From Burkholderiaceae bacterium (GTDB taxonomy: Bacteria > Pseudomonadota > Gammaproteobacteria > Burkholderiales > Burkholderiaceae_C), in NCBI GenBank assembly GCA_030123545.1, contig CP126124.1:1860001-1924000 (forward strand): 64,000 bases of DNA. The letters are read 5' to 3'. The notes beneath the pieces are model-generated. The model was not told the origin of the DNA, ran no database searches, and saw only the letters and a list, made by a program, of their open reading frames with translations. A program made the position numbers and the translations under genes. Within the stretch, counting starts at the first letter, position 1. Each line of letters opens with the position of its first letter. Positions 25,199-34,687 of this stretch are shown in pieces.

Positions 25199-26794
25199 TC
25201 AGGCCGCGCCACCGAGCACGAAGTCCGCGCAGCGTTCGGCGATCATGATCGTCGGTGCATTCGTGTTGCCGCTGACGATGCTCGGCATCACCGACGCGTC
25301 GGCGACGCGCAGCCGGCCGACGCCGCGCACGCGCAAGGCCGGGTCGACCACCGCGGCCTCGCCCGTTCCCATCCGGCAGGTGCCGACCGGGTGGTACACG
25401 GTCTTCGCGCGCCGGCGCACATAGGACTCGAGCGCTGCGTCGTCCAGCGATTCGTCCGGCGATGGTTCGAGTTCGCCGCTGATGAGCTTCTGCAGCGACG
25501 GCGCGCGCAGGATGCGCCGAGCCAGCTTGACGCCGCGCACCAGCGTGTCCACGTCCGCCTGCGCGCTGAGGTAGCCGCCGTCGAAAAGAATCGGCGCGAG
25601 CGGATCGCTGCTGCGCAGTTTCACCGTGCCGCGCGAGCGCGGCTGCAGGAAGCAGGGGTTGATCGTGATGCCGTGGCCGGGCAGCGGCTCGCGGTCGACG
25701 TCGCCGACCAGCGTCGGCAGCACGTGGAACTGCAGATCGGGTCGTCCCTGGCCCTGCGTGTCGACGAAGCCGCCGCTCTCCACCACATTCGAGGTGAGCA
25801 GGCCGGTGCGAAACAGGTTCCACTGCAGCCCGTGCCGCAGCGCGCGCAACCCCTTGTCGTTGCCGAGCAGGCTGATAGCCTCGCGGGCGCGGCCGTACAC
25901 GCCGACCTCGAGATGGTCGTGGAAATTGGCGCCGACGCCGGCCAGCGCCTGGCGCGGCGCTATGCCGAGTGCCTGCAGTTGCTCGCCCGGGCCGATGCCC
26001 GAGAGCATCAGCAGCTTTGGCGTCGCCAGCGCCCCGGCGCAGAGGATCACCTCGGACCGCGCCCGCACGCTGACCTCGCCGGCGCTGCCCTGCCGGTATA
26101 CGACGCCTACAGCCTGACCGTCCTCGATCAGCACGCGCAGCGCCTGCGCGCCGGTCAGCACCGAAAGGCGCGGATCGTGCCGTACCGCAGCCAGGTAGGT
26201 CGCCGCGGTGCTGCCGCGTTGGCCGTTGAACGTGGTGGTCTGGTAGAAGCCGACCCCCGCCTGCTGCGCGCCGTTGAAGTCGTCGTTGTAGGCGAGGCCG
26301 ACCTCCTGCGCGGCCTTCACGAATGCGAGGCTGAGCGGGTGCCGGAACGGCGTGTCGCTGACGCGCAGCGGGCCTTCGGTGCCGTGCCACGGTTCGGACA
26401 GGCGCTGGTTGGCCTCGGCGCGCTTGAACACCGGCAGCACGTCATCCCAGCCCCAGCCGGCGCAACCCGATGCAGCCCAGCCGTCGTAGTCTGCGCTGCA
26501 GCCGCGTATGTAGACCATCGCGTTCACCGAACTGCCGCCGCCCAGCGTGCGGCCTTGCGGCACGTACAGCTTGCGGCCGGCCGCAGCGGGCTGCGGCTCG
26601 GTCTCGTAAGGCCAGGTGCGCTCGGTGCCGATCACGCGCACGAAGGTCGCCGGCATGCGCACGAACGGCGTGTCGTCCGCCGGGCCGGCCTCGAGCAGCA
26701 GCACCGAGCGGCCGGCCTGCACGAGACGCTTCGCGAGCACGCAGCCGGCCGATCCGGCACCCACCACCACATGGTCGAAAGTCTGATCGGTCAT
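25199..26794 (-). CDS. GMC-family FAD oxidoreductase (choline/alcohol dehydrogenase-like)
   Basis: 531 residues from ATG 26794. The FAD-binding GAGSAGCVLAKRL is at the N-terminus, GMC signature 1 lies around GRTLGGGSSVNAMVYIRG and signature 2 around GALATPKLLMLSGIGP. The catalytic His is probable in KTVYHPVGTCRMG with a second in the SGNTNAPTIMIAER block. It oxidises an alcohol group to an aldehyde with FAD and a membrane quinone or similar acceptor. Relatives include BetA and AlkJ; the substrate is not known. The AraC gene on the same strand downstream may be its regulator. Confidence 0.9.
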   Translation of the reverse strand: MTDQTFDHVVVGAGSAGCVLAKRLVQAGRSVLLLEAGPADDTPFVRMPATFVRVIGTERTWPYETEPQPAAAGRKLYVPQGRTLGGGSSVNAMVYIRGCSADYDGWAASGCAGWGWDDVLPVFKRAEANQRLSEPWHGTEGPLRVSDTPFRHPLSLAFVKAAQEVGLAYNDDFNGAQQAGVGFYQTTTFNGQRGSTAATYLAAVRHDPRLSVLTGAQALRVLIEDGQAVGVVYRQGSAGEVSVRARSEVILCAGALATPKLLMLSGIGPGEQLQALGIAPRQALAGVGANFHDHLEVGVYGRAREAISLLGNDKGLRALRHGLQWNLFRTGLLTSNVVESGGFVDTQGQGRPDLQFHVLPTLVGDVDREPLPGHGITINPCFLQPRSRGTVKLRSSDPLAPILFDGGYLSAQADVDTLVRGVKLARRILRAPSLQKLISGELEPSPDESLDDAALESYVRRRAKTVYHPVGTCRMGTGEAAVVDPALRVRGVGRLRVADASVMPSIVSGNTNAPTIMIAERCADFVLGGAA

Positions 26795-27044
26795 CGTCAA
26801 CAGGGACCGGTGTTCCGGCCGTCGTCAGACCCTAGATGCTCGCTGTTCGCCGGGCGCACGGCAAGCAGCGGTGGCGATTGACCGCGCATCCGGGATTGAC
26901 TGGCGGCGCACGCCGCGCGCGCCGAGCCCGGCACGAAATGCCGTAGTGCCTCGCCACGGGAAATCGAGGGGGCCGGCCCGGACCTCGATGACTAGAATGG
27001 GCTGACCCGCAGCTTGTGCCGGGACGTTGGGAACAGGAGACACC

Positions 27045-27884
27045 ATGCAATCATCGTTCAAATTCTCTCGTTGGCTCGCCGCCGTACCTGCGCTGTGCCT
27101 GGGCCTTGCGCTCACGCCGGCGCGCGCGGCCAACGACATCGTCGCCGGGTCGATCACGAACAGCCCGCCGATGATTGCCTATGCGTCGGACGGCACGACG
27201 CTGGAGGGCGCGATCGTCGATCTGGCCGCGGCGATGAGCAAGAAGCTCGGGCGCACGATCACGTTCAAGGCGATCCCGTTCAGCGGACTGCTGCCGGCGA
27301 TGCAGGCCAAGCACATCGATGTCACGTTCACGATGATGAACGACACGCCCGAGCGCGAGAAGCTGGTCGATTTCGTCGACTTCTTCAACCTCGGCACGAT
27401 GCTGCTGATCAAGAAGGGCAATCCGGATCACGTCGAGAGCCTGGAGACCATGTGCGGCCAGAAGATCTCGACGGTCCAGGGGTCGACGCAGATCATTCTC
27501 GCGAACGAGATGAGCGCCAAGTGCACGGCCGCCGGCAAGCCGCCGATCACGAACATGCAATACGCGCAGCCGTCGGATGCGCGGCTGCAGGTGCAGATCG
27601 GGCGCGTCGCGGCATTTCTCGGCAATTCGCCGGTAATGGTGTACCTGGCGAAGACGGCAGGCAATGGGAGCATTTTCGATGTCGTGAAGGGGCATGAGTA
27701 CCAGCCGGTGCCGCTCGGCATTGCGGTCGCGAAGGACAACACCGCGCTGCGCGATGCGCTGCAGAAGGCGCTGAACGAGGTGATCGCCGACGGCAGCTAC
27801 ATGAAGATCCTCGAGAAGTTCGGTGTCGAGGGTGGGGCGCTGAAATCGGCGACGATCAACGGCGGCGCGCACGTGAAGCTGTGA
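27045..27884 (+). CDS. Amino acid ABC transporter, periplasmic binding protein
   Basis: 279 residues from ATG 27045, preceded by CAGGAGA. An N-terminal signal peptide with cleavage after A-R-A-A is clear. The family fold (SBP_bac_3) is shown by the segments LEGAIVDLAAAMSKKLGR, MNDTPEREKLVDFVDFF and KISTVQGSTQ. It binds a polar amino acid or related compound in the periplasm and feeds the permease encoded next, which it overlaps by four bases (GTGA). The ligand cannot be read from sequence. Confidence 0.9.
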   Translation: MQSSFKFSRWLAAVPALCLGLALTPARAANDIVAGSITNSPPMIAYASDGTTLEGAIVDLAAAMSKKLGRTITFKAIPFSGLLPAMQAKHIDVTFTMMNDTPEREKLVDFVDFFNLGTMLLIKKGNPDHVESLETMCGQKISTVQGSTQIILANEMSAKCTAAGKPPITNMQYAQPSDARLQVQIGRVAAFLGNSPVMVYLAKTAGNGSIFDVVKGHEYQPVPLGIAVAKDNTALRDALQKALNEVIADGSYMKILEKFGVEGGALKSATINGGAHVKL

Positions 27885-28762
27885 ACGAAGGTCGCGACCA
27901 GGGCGCGCCCGCGGCGGCAGGCGGATCGACCCGCGTCGATCCGCAGCATCGCGCGACGAATCGCGTCGTTCCGCTGCGCCGCCCAGGCATGTGGATCACC
28001 AGTACGGTGGTCGCGCTGGCCGTGATCTGGGTCGCGGTCTCGGTCTACCGCAACCCGAACATCGTCCACCCGGTCATTGCGCAGTACCAGTTCGCGCCGG
28101 CGATCCTGGAAGGACTGCGCACCACCATCGTGCTCGCGGTGCTGGCGGCGCTGATCGGGCTGGCCCTGGGGATCGTGCTCGCGATCATGCGGCTGTCATC
28201 GAGTCCGGTGCTGCGCTGGGGCAGCGGCCTCTATACCTGGCTGGTGCGCGGAACCCCGCTGCTGGTACAGATCCTGATCTGGGGCAACCTGGCGCTGCTG
28301 TTCCAGCACATCGGCCCGTTCGACACCAACACCATCATGACGCCGTTCGTCGCATCGGTGGTCGCGTTAGGGCTGAACGAGGCCGCGTACATGGCCGAGG
28401 TCGTGCGCGCCGGCATCGTCTCCGTCGATCGCGGCCAGTACGAGGCTTCGATCGCGCTCGGCATGCCGCGCTCGCTTGCGATGCGCCGCATCATCCTGCC
28501 GCAGGCGATGCGGGTCATCATTCCACCGACCGGAAACCAGTTCATCTCGCTCTTGAAGGCCACGTCGCTGGTGTCGGTGATCGCCGGCGGCGATCTGCTG
28601 ACAGCAGCGCAGAACATCTCGTCGGCCAACCTGCACACGATCGAGCTGATGCTGGTCGCGACCTTCTGGTATCTGGTGCTGACGACGATCACCAGCATCG
28701 GCCAGTACTTCATCGAGCGGCGCCTCGCCCGCTCAGGAACGGGTTTGCATGGCGGCCACTGA
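27881..28762 (+). CDS. Amino acid ABC transporter permease, HisM/GlnP type
   Basis: 293 residues with a GTG start. A basic cytoplasmic tail of about 30 residues is followed by five or six membrane helices. The EAA loop, where the ATPase docks, is seen as SVDRGQYEASIALGMPR followed by R-R-I-I-L-P-Q-A. A single permease gene suggests a homodimer. It overlaps both the binding-protein gene upstream and the ATPase gene downstream (14 bases), so the three are co-translated. Confidence 0.92.
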   Translation: MNEGRDQGAPAAAGGSTRVDPQHRATNRVVPLRRPGMWITSTVVALAVIWVAVSVYRNPNIVHPVIAQYQFAPAILEGLRTTIVLAVLAALIGLALGIVLAIMRLSSSPVLRWGSGLYTWLVRGTPLLVQILIWGNLALLFQHIGPFDTNTIMTPFVASVVALGLNEAAYMAEVVRAGIVSVDRGQYEASIALGMPRSLAMRRIILPQAMRVIIPPTGNQFISLLKATSLVSVIAGGDLLTAAQNISSANLHTIELMLVATFWYLVLTTITSIGQYFIERRLARSGTGLHGGH

Positions 28763-29552
28763 CGACACCGCTCCCTCCGCGCGCCCTATGGTCGCGGTGC
28801 AGGACGTGCACAAGCGCTTCGGGCGTGAAGAGGTGCTCAAGGGCATCGACCTCGACGTCGCTGCCGGCGAGGTGCTGGTGCTGCTTGGGCCCTCCGGATC
28901 CGGCAAGAGCACGCTGCTGCGCTGCGTCAATCACCTGGAGAAGATCGACGCCGGTCGTATCGTCGTCGACGGCGAGCTGGTCGGTTACCGCGAGCGGGGC
29001 GATTTGCTGTACGAAATGCACGAGCGCGAGGTATGCCGCCAGCGCGCGAACATTGGGATGGTGTTCCAGCGGTTCAACCTGTTTCCGCACCTGACCGTGC
29101 TCGAGAACGTCATCGAGGCGCCGCTGCGCGTGAAGCGGCAGGCCAAGGCGGAGGCGGTGGAACGTGCGCGCGGGCTGCTCGAGCGCGTCGGCCTGCTTGC
29201 GAAGGCGGATGTCTACCCGGCGCGGCTGTCGGGCGGGCAGCAGCAACGGGTCGCGATCGCACGCGCGCTCGCGATGCAGCCCAAGCTGATGCTGTTCGAC
29301 GAGCCTACCTCGGCGCTCGATCCGGAACTGGTCGACGAGGTGCTGTCGGTGATGCGCGGGCTTGCCAAAGAGGGCATGACGATGATCGTCGTCACGCACG
29401 AGATGGGGTTCGCGCGCGACGTCGGCCACCGGGTCGTGTTCATGGACGGCGGCGTGGTCGTCGAGGCCGGTCCGCCCGAACAGGTTCTGACCCGGCCGCA
29501 GCACGAACGCACGCGGGCGTTCCTGTCGCGGGTGATCGGCGATCAGCGCTGA
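28749..29552 (+). CDS. Amino acid ABC transporter ATP-binding protein, GlnQ/HisP type
   Basis: 267 residues. Walker A is GPSGSGKST, the signature LSGGQQQRVAIARAL, Walker B LMLFDEPTSALDPE, and the switch His is in VVTHEMGFARDV. It powers import through the preceding permease. An insertion between the first strands (about 20 residues, around YRERGDLLYEMHERE) is present also in HisP-like proteins. Last gene of the operon. Confidence 0.94.
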   Translation: MAATDDTAPSARPMVAVQDVHKRFGREEVLKGIDLDVAAGEVLVLLGPSGSGKSTLLRCVNHLEKIDAGRIVVDGELVGYRERGDLLYEMHEREVCRQRANIGMVFQRFNLFPHLTVLENVIEAPLRVKRQAKAEAVERARGLLERVGLLAKADVYPARLSGGQQQRVAIARALAMQPKLMLFDEPTSALDPELVDEVLSVMRGLAKEGMTMIVVTHEMGFARDVGHRVVFMDGGVVVEAGPPEQVLTRPQHERTRAFLSRVIGDQR

Positions 29553-29655
29553 CGCCCTGGGCTACGGGCGGGGGCGGCACCGCAGTGCCGGATCAGGCGC
29601 CGGGACGCTATGCCGGCCATCGGCCGCAGTCAACCCGAGATCGGTGCAACCGCTG

Positions 29656-30099
29656 TCAGTGATGGCCTCGGTCGTGGTCGTCCCCGTGGCGACCGTGACC
29701 ATGGCCACGGTCGTGATCGTCGCCATGCCAGCGATGCGGATTGCCGCGCCCGCGATCCCATCCGGGGTGCTCGTGCCGGTAGCGGTCGCGCACCCATTTT
29801 TCCTGGACGAAGTACACCGGGCGGCCGCAGGCGTTGTAGCGACCGCAGTAGTGGCGCCAATTGCGCTGGTAGGCCGGCGGAACATACATGTAGAGCGGTG
29901 GCGGCGCCACCACGGCGGGAACCGGCGCGACGATGATGGGTTGCGGATAGACCAGTGCCGGCGCTGGATAGCCGCTGCCGATGTGGATCTGGCCGTAGAC
30001 GCCCGGCTGATTGATGCCGATCGACACTCCGACCTGGGCGTGTGCCGCGGCTGCGGCGTAGCCCGCGATGGCGAGCGTGAGGACAACGAGTCTGCGCAT
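29656..30099 (-). CDS. Small secreted protein with His/Asp-rich tail
   Basis: 147 residues from ATG 30099 (AAGGAAAGG upstream). A signal peptide ends at A-H-A-Q. The mature part has a Pro/Val-rich low-complexity stretch, then a compact W-R-H-Y-C-G-R-Y-N-A-C-G segment with two Cys, then a tail of repeated H-G-D-D-H-D-R-G-H units. Related proteins of unknown function occur in Burkholderiales, as far as I recall. The tail could bind metal ions; this is inference only. Confidence 0.72.
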   Translation of the reverse strand: MRRLVVLTLAIAGYAAAAAHAQVGVSIGINQPGVYGQIHIGSGYPAPALVYPQPIIVAPVPAVVAPPPLYMYVPPAYQRNWRHYCGRYNACGRPVYFVQEKWVRDRYRHEHPGWDRGRGNPHRWHGDDHDRGHGHGRHGDDHDRGHH

Positions 30100-30303
30100 A
30101 TAACCTTTCCTTGCGTTCTTCCCGATTAGAACGCAGCTGCCATCGGTTTCGAGCACGGAATGGGCCTTTGGGCCCCGAGTTTTTACCGCGCCTTACATAA
30201 TGGGCTCGAACTTTGCAATCGTTGACCTGTGCGCCTGATTTTGAACGGCCTTGGCGGGGCGGCCGATTATTGCCCGAGCGTTTGATTTCGATGGAGATGC
30301 CCT

Positions 30304-30969
30304 GTGAAGCCGACTCCGCTGAAAGTGGATTTCGTGTCTGACGTTTCCTGTCCCTGGTGTGCGATCGGACTCTGGTCGTTGGAACAGGCGCGCAGCCGGA
30401 TAGGGGACGAGCTTGCGGTCGACCTGCATTTCCAGCCGTTCGAATTGAATCCGCAGATGCCGCCAGGCGGGCAGGGGATCGAAGAGCATCTGATGGAAAA
30501 GTATGGCGCGACGCCGGAGCAGTCGGCGCACACCCGCGAGGCGATCCGCGCGCGCGGCGAGGCGGTCGGCTTCGAGTTTCGGATGGACCGCCGCAGCCGC
30601 ATCTACAACACCTTCGACGCGCACCGGTTACTGCATTGGGCTGAAGTCGAGGGGCGGCAGCAGGCGCTGAAGCAGGCGCTGTTTCGCGCGTACTTCACCG
30701 ACGGTGAGAGTCCCGAGTCGCACGAGGTGCTGCTCAGGCTGGCGCAGGAGGTCGGGCTCGATGCGGCGCGCGCGCAGCAGATTTTGGCAAGCGACGAATT
30801 CGCCGCCGAGGTGCGCGAGCGCGAGCAGTTCTATTCTCGCCAGGGCATCCATTCGGTGCCTGCCGTGATCGTCAACGACCGGCACCTGATTTCTGGCGGG
30901 CAGCCACCCGAGGTGTTCGAGCAGGCGCTGCGGCAGATTGCGGCGCAGCGGATCGACACGGCGGCCTGA
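30304..30969 (+). CDS. DsbA-family oxidoreductase, FrnE-like
   Basis: 221 residues with a GTG start; GGAG sits seven bases before it. The redox motif CPWC is at residues 16-19 or so, with the conserved cis-Pro region in GIHSVPAVIVND. A helical insertion of about 110 residues separates the thioredoxin halves as in 2-hydroxychromene-2-carboxylate isomerase and FrnE. No signal peptide is present, so it acts in the cytoplasm. It may be a disulfide isomerase or act with polyketide-type substrates; I see no link to the distant NRPS-PKS. Confidence 0.9.
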   Translation: MKPTPLKVDFVSDVSCPWCAIGLWSLEQARSRIGDELAVDLHFQPFELNPQMPPGGQGIEEHLMEKYGATPEQSAHTREAIRARGEAVGFEFRMDRRSRIYNTFDAHRLLHWAEVEGRQQALKQALFRAYFTDGESPESHEVLLRLAQEVGLDAARAQQILASDEFAAEVREREQFYSRQGIHSVPAVIVNDRHLISGGQPPEVFEQALRQIAAQRIDTAA

Positions 30970-31047
30970 CCCGCACGTCCCGGCACGTCCGAGCCCTCGG
31001 GTTGCGCCGGAACAGGGCCCGGTTTCGGGCACCGGGAAGCGGTTCGC

Positions 31048-31746
31048 CTACACGCCCAGATAGCGCTGCAAGAGCTCCGGCTGACTCTTGAGTTCCGCCG
31101 CCGGACCTTCGTGTGCGATGTGGCCGTTGTTGATGATGTAGACGCGGGTTGCCAACGCCAGCGTGGCGGCCAGGTTCTGCTCGACCAGGATGATGGTCTG
31201 GCCGGCCTTCGCGAGGTCACGGCAGACACGCACCAGATCCTGCACGATGACCGGGGCCAGCCCCTCGAACGGCTCGTCGAGCAGGATGATCTTCGGGTCG
31301 CGCACCAGCGCGCGCGCGATCGCCAGCATCTGCTGCTCGCCGCCGGAGAGGTCGGTGCCGCGGCTCGTGCGCCGCTCCTTCAGCCGCGGAAACATCGCGT
31401 AGATGCGCTCCAGCGGCCATTTGTTGTCGGCGGTCAGTCCCGCGAGGATGATGTTTTCCTCGACGTTGAGGCTGCCGAAGATGCGGCGGTCCTCGTGCAC
31501 GAGCTGCATGCCAAGCCGGGCGATGTCGTGGGCCTTGCGGCCGGCCAATTCAGCGCCGTCGAGCTTGATACTGCCGGCCTTGGGCCGGACCACGCCCATC
31601 AGGCTCTTTAGCGTGGTCGACTTGCCGGCGCCGTTGCGGCCGAGCAGCGCCACCACCTCGTGCTTCTCCACGCGCAGCGACACATCGAACAGGATGTGGC
31701 TGTCGCCGTAGTAGCTGTTCAGGCCGCTGACTTCGAGCAGGCTCAC
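31048..31746 (-). CDS. livF: Branched-chain amino acid-type ABC transporter ATPase, LivF
   Basis: 232 residues from GTG 31746 with GGAGG a few bases before it. Walker A is GRNGAGKSTTL, signature LSGGEQQMLAIARALV, Walker B IILLDEPFEGLAP, switch His region replaced by VEQNLAATL as usual for LivF. It works with the LivG domain encoded by the upstream gene, to import branched-chain amino acids, amides or related compounds. Last gene of the operon livK-livH-livMG-livF. Confidence 0.92.
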   Translation of the reverse strand: MSLLEVSGLNSYYGDSHILFDVSLRVEKHEVVALLGRNGAGKSTTLKSLMGVVRPKAGSIKLDGAELAGRKAHDIARLGMQLVHEDRRIFGSLNVEENIILAGLTADNKWPLERIYAMFPRLKERRTSRGTDLSGGEQQMLAIARALVRDPKIILLDEPFEGLAPVIVQDLVRVCRDLAKAGQTIILVEQNLAATLALATRVYIINNGHIAHEGPAAELKSQPELLQRYLGV

Positions 31747-31804
31747 TGGAATACCTCCGCGCTGCGCGCTGCGGTGCGAACGCCTTCGGGCGGCCGGGCG
31801 GCGT

Positions 31805-33640
31805 TCATGCCATGACCTCTTCGTCGACACCGCCGAGGTAGGCTTCCTGAACTTTGGCGTTGGACTTGATTTCGGCGGGCGTGCCTTCGACGAGTACACG
31901 CCCTTCCTGCAGCACGGTGACCTTCTCGACCAGTTCAAACAGCGAATCCATGTCGTGGTCGATCACGATCATCGTGCGGCCTTTGCCAATCGATTTCAGT
32001 AGCGCCACCGTCTCGATGCGTTCCTGCGTGCTCATGCCCGCCAGCGGTTCGTCGAGCAGCAACAGGCTAGGCGAAGTCGCAAGCGCCAGGCCGATCTCGA
32101 GCCGGCGCTTTTCGCCATAGGCCAATTCGGCCACTGGCGTGTCCAGCCGCTCGACCAGATGAACCAGCGCTGCCGTGTGCTCGACCTGCGCCTCCAGGCC
32201 GGGAACTTTGGGCAGGCTCCGGAACAGGTCCAGCTTGAACTTGCCCCGGATCTCGCCGAGTGCCGAGATCGTCAGGTTCTGCCGGACCGTGAGCCGTTCG
32301 AACAGCTGGTTGATCTGGTAGCTCTTGGTGAGCCCGATCTGGCAGGCATCGGCGACATCCAGGTCTGTGATGTCGCGGCCGTCGAACACGATTTTTCCTG
32401 AGGTCGGAATGACCTCGCAGGTCAGCATCTTGAAAAAGGTGCTCTTGCCTGCGCCGTTCGGTCCGATGATGCCGCGGATCTCGCCGTGGTTGACGCTGAA
32501 GTCGATGTCGCTGTTGGCAAGCAGACCACCGTAGCGCTTGGTCAGGCCGGTCGCCTGCAGAATCGGACCGGCGTGGCTGGCGGTTGCCTTGCGTTGGATC
32601 GTCGTCGCGCCGGTCGCTTGCGCCGTTGCTCCAGGCGCAGCAGTCACCCGCTGTTCCGCCGGCTTGCGGTCGCGCGCAATCCGGTGATAGAGCTGCGCAA
32701 TGGCGCCGACGAGGCCGTGGCGCAGGAACACCACCAGCAGCACGAACACGATGCCGAGCACGAGCTTCCAGGTGGCGCCGAGCTTCAGTATCGTCTGGAA
32801 GAAGTCGCTCAGGTACAGCCACACCGTTGCTCCGAGCAACGGCCCGAACAACGTGCCGGCACCGCCGATCGCAGTCATGATGACGATCTCGCCCGAGGTC
32901 GCGAACATGAACGCATCCGGCGGCATGAAGCCCTGCATCAGGCCCAGCAGGCCGCCGCCGAAGCCCGCGTACATCGCGGCGATCACGAACACGGCCAGCT
33001 TGTAGCGGTGGATGTTGTGGCCCAGCGCCTGCGCACGCAGCGGATTGTCGCGGATCGCGCGCAGCAGCAGGCCGAACGGCGAACGTACGATGCGCAGCGC
33101 GATCACCAGCGCGACGAAGTACCAGAACGCGAAGAAGGCGTACATCGACAGGCTGCCGCTCATGTCGATGTTCATGAAGCCGAGGTCCAGCCCCGGCGGC
33201 GGCACACCCGGCAGGCCGTTCTCACCGCCGGTGTATCTGGACAAGGGGTTGAACTCGACGAAGAAGAACACCTCGGCGATCGCCACGGTGATCATCGCGA
33301 AATAGATGCCGGTGCGCCTGAGCGCGACCAGGCCGACCAGATAGCCGATGACGCCGGCGACGATCGTGCCGAGCAGCAGGGCCCCGATCACGTGGGTGAA
33401 CGAGGTCTGCGTCAGCAGGTAGGCGGCGAACATGCCGCCGGCGCCGAAGAAAGCGGACTGGCCGAACGACAGCAGCCCGGTGTAGCCGAACAGCAGGTCG
33501 AAGCCGATCCCGACCAGCGCCATGATCAGGATGCGGTCGATCGTGGTCGGCGAAAAGCCCAGATGCGGCAGCACGAACGGCGCCGCGATCAGGCCGATGG
33601 CGGTCAGGATTTCGACGAGAAACGGGCGTTGTCTGAGCAT
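31805..33640 (-). CDS. Fused LivM permease and LivG ATPase
   Basis: 611 residues. The N-terminal part (about 1-320) is a LivM permease with 9-10 helices (IGFDLLFGYTGLLSFGQSAF is the conserved loop). A linker rich in Ala/Thr (about 320-355) leads to a LivG ATPase: Walker A GPNGAGKSTFFK, Walker B LLLDEPLAGMS and the LivG-type tail EVMA. Fusion is common in Burkholderiales. The domain order permits direct contact of LivG with its permease partner. The signature reads LAYGEKRRLEIGLAL, with Y-G in place of S-G-G, as known for LivG. Confidence 0.92.
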   Translation of the reverse strand: MLRQRPFLVEILTAIGLIAAPFVLPHLGFSPTTIDRILIMALVGIGFDLLFGYTGLLSFGQSAFFGAGGMFAAYLLTQTSFTHVIGALLLGTIVAGVIGYLVGLVALRRTGIYFAMITVAIAEVFFFVEFNPLSRYTGGENGLPGVPPPGLDLGFMNIDMSGSLSMYAFFAFWYFVALVIALRIVRSPFGLLLRAIRDNPLRAQALGHNIHRYKLAVFVIAAMYAGFGGGLLGLMQGFMPPDAFMFATSGEIVIMTAIGGAGTLFGPLLGATVWLYLSDFFQTILKLGATWKLVLGIVFVLLVVFLRHGLVGAIAQLYHRIARDRKPAEQRVTAAPGATAQATGATTIQRKATASHAGPILQATGLTKRYGGLLANSDIDFSVNHGEIRGIIGPNGAGKSTFFKMLTCEVIPTSGKIVFDGRDITDLDVADACQIGLTKSYQINQLFERLTVRQNLTISALGEIRGKFKLDLFRSLPKVPGLEAQVEHTAALVHLVERLDTPVAELAYGEKRRLEIGLALATSPSLLLLDEPLAGMSTQERIETVALLKSIGKGRTMIVIDHDMDSLFELVEKVTVLQEGRVLVEGTPAEIKSNAKVQEAYLGGVDEEVMA

Positions 33641-33654
33641 CGGAGGCCTACGGT

Positions 33655-34530
33655 CTACTCGCGGCCCACCGCGCCGAGCAGTCCGCGGGGGCGGAACACC
33701 AGCACGAGCGTCATCGCGACGAACAGCATCACATAGGAATAGGCGGGATCGATCATCGAAGTGATGCTGATGATCTCGCCGGAGATCAGGCCGCCCAGCA
33801 CCGCACCCGGAAACGAGCCGACACCGCCGATGACCACGACCACGAAGGTCTGTACCAGGATCGCTTCGCCGACGTCCGGCGCGATCGACACCACCGGCGC
33901 ATTGACGATGCCGGCGAAGCCAGCGGCCATCGCGCCGATGCCGAACACCAGCATGAAGATCTTGTAGACATCGATGCCGAGCGAACTGACCATCACTGAA
34001 TCCTCGATGCCGGCGCGCACGATCATGCCGATGCGCGAGCGGTAGAGGACGAAATACAGCACCAGCAGCGCCACGGTGACGATCGCCAACAGCGCCAGCC
34101 GGTAAGTCGGGTAGACCATGAAGCCGAGCGGCGTGATGCCGACCAGCGGAGCCGGTGGCGGCACGGTCTGCGACAGGCTGCCGAAGAAGAAGCGCACCGC
34201 CTCGACGAACACGATGCCGAGACCGAAGGTGACCAGCAGCTGGTCTTCAGGTGGTCGCGAATAGAAGTGGCGGATGATCAGCCGCTCGGTCACCACGCCC
34301 ACCAGCATCACGAACAGCGAGCCCGCGATGACGGCGACGATGAAGGAATGAGTGTGCGTGTACGCGACCCAGCCGGCATAGCCGCCGAGCATGAACATCG
34401 CGCCGTGCGCGAGGTTGAGCACACCGAGCGTACCGTAGATGATCGTCAGGCCCGAGGAGATCAGCGCCAGAAGCGCGCCGAGCACCAGGCCGTTGAAGCA
34501 CTGCGATACGAAATTCGCCCAGTTGATCAC
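33655..34530 (-). CDS. livH: Branched-chain-type ABC transporter permease, LivH
   Basis: 291 residues with about eight helices. The conserved N-terminal block NGLVLGALLALISSGLTIIYG and the loop GVLNLAHGAMFMLG are diagnostic of LivH. It pairs with the LivM half of the fused protein, whose gene starts 14 bases downstream. The pair forms the membrane channel. Confidence 0.93.
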   Translation of the reverse strand: MINWANFVSQCFNGLVLGALLALISSGLTIIYGTLGVLNLAHGAMFMLGGYAGWVAYTHTHSFIVAVIAGSLFVMLVGVVTERLIIRHFYSRPPEDQLLVTFGLGIVFVEAVRFFFGSLSQTVPPPAPLVGITPLGFMVYPTYRLALLAIVTVALLVLYFVLYRSRIGMIVRAGIEDSVMVSSLGIDVYKIFMLVFGIGAMAAGFAGIVNAPVVSIAPDVGEAILVQTFVVVVIGGVGSFPGAVLGGLISGEIISITSMIDPAYSYVMLFVAMTLVLVFRPRGLLGAVGRE

Positions 34531-34687
34531 GCTGATCCGCCCTGATCGTTGATCGATTCCAACATTTCACGCCAACATTGGCGCCCATCGGATTCTCGCT
34601 CACCCGCGGGAGCGGGGCAGCCCGCCACCTCGTACGGCGGCAGGCGCCCTCGAAGTCCCGCACGAGGAGCGAGGGCGCCGCCGGCTG

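Noticed and set aside
30162..30184. Hairpin GGGCC-TTTG-GGCCC followed by TTTTT, terminator-like on the plus strand
   Set aside because: The nearest upstream plus-strand gene ends 600 bases away with a minus-strand gene between, so there is no transcript it would clearly end. Stem is only five pairs.
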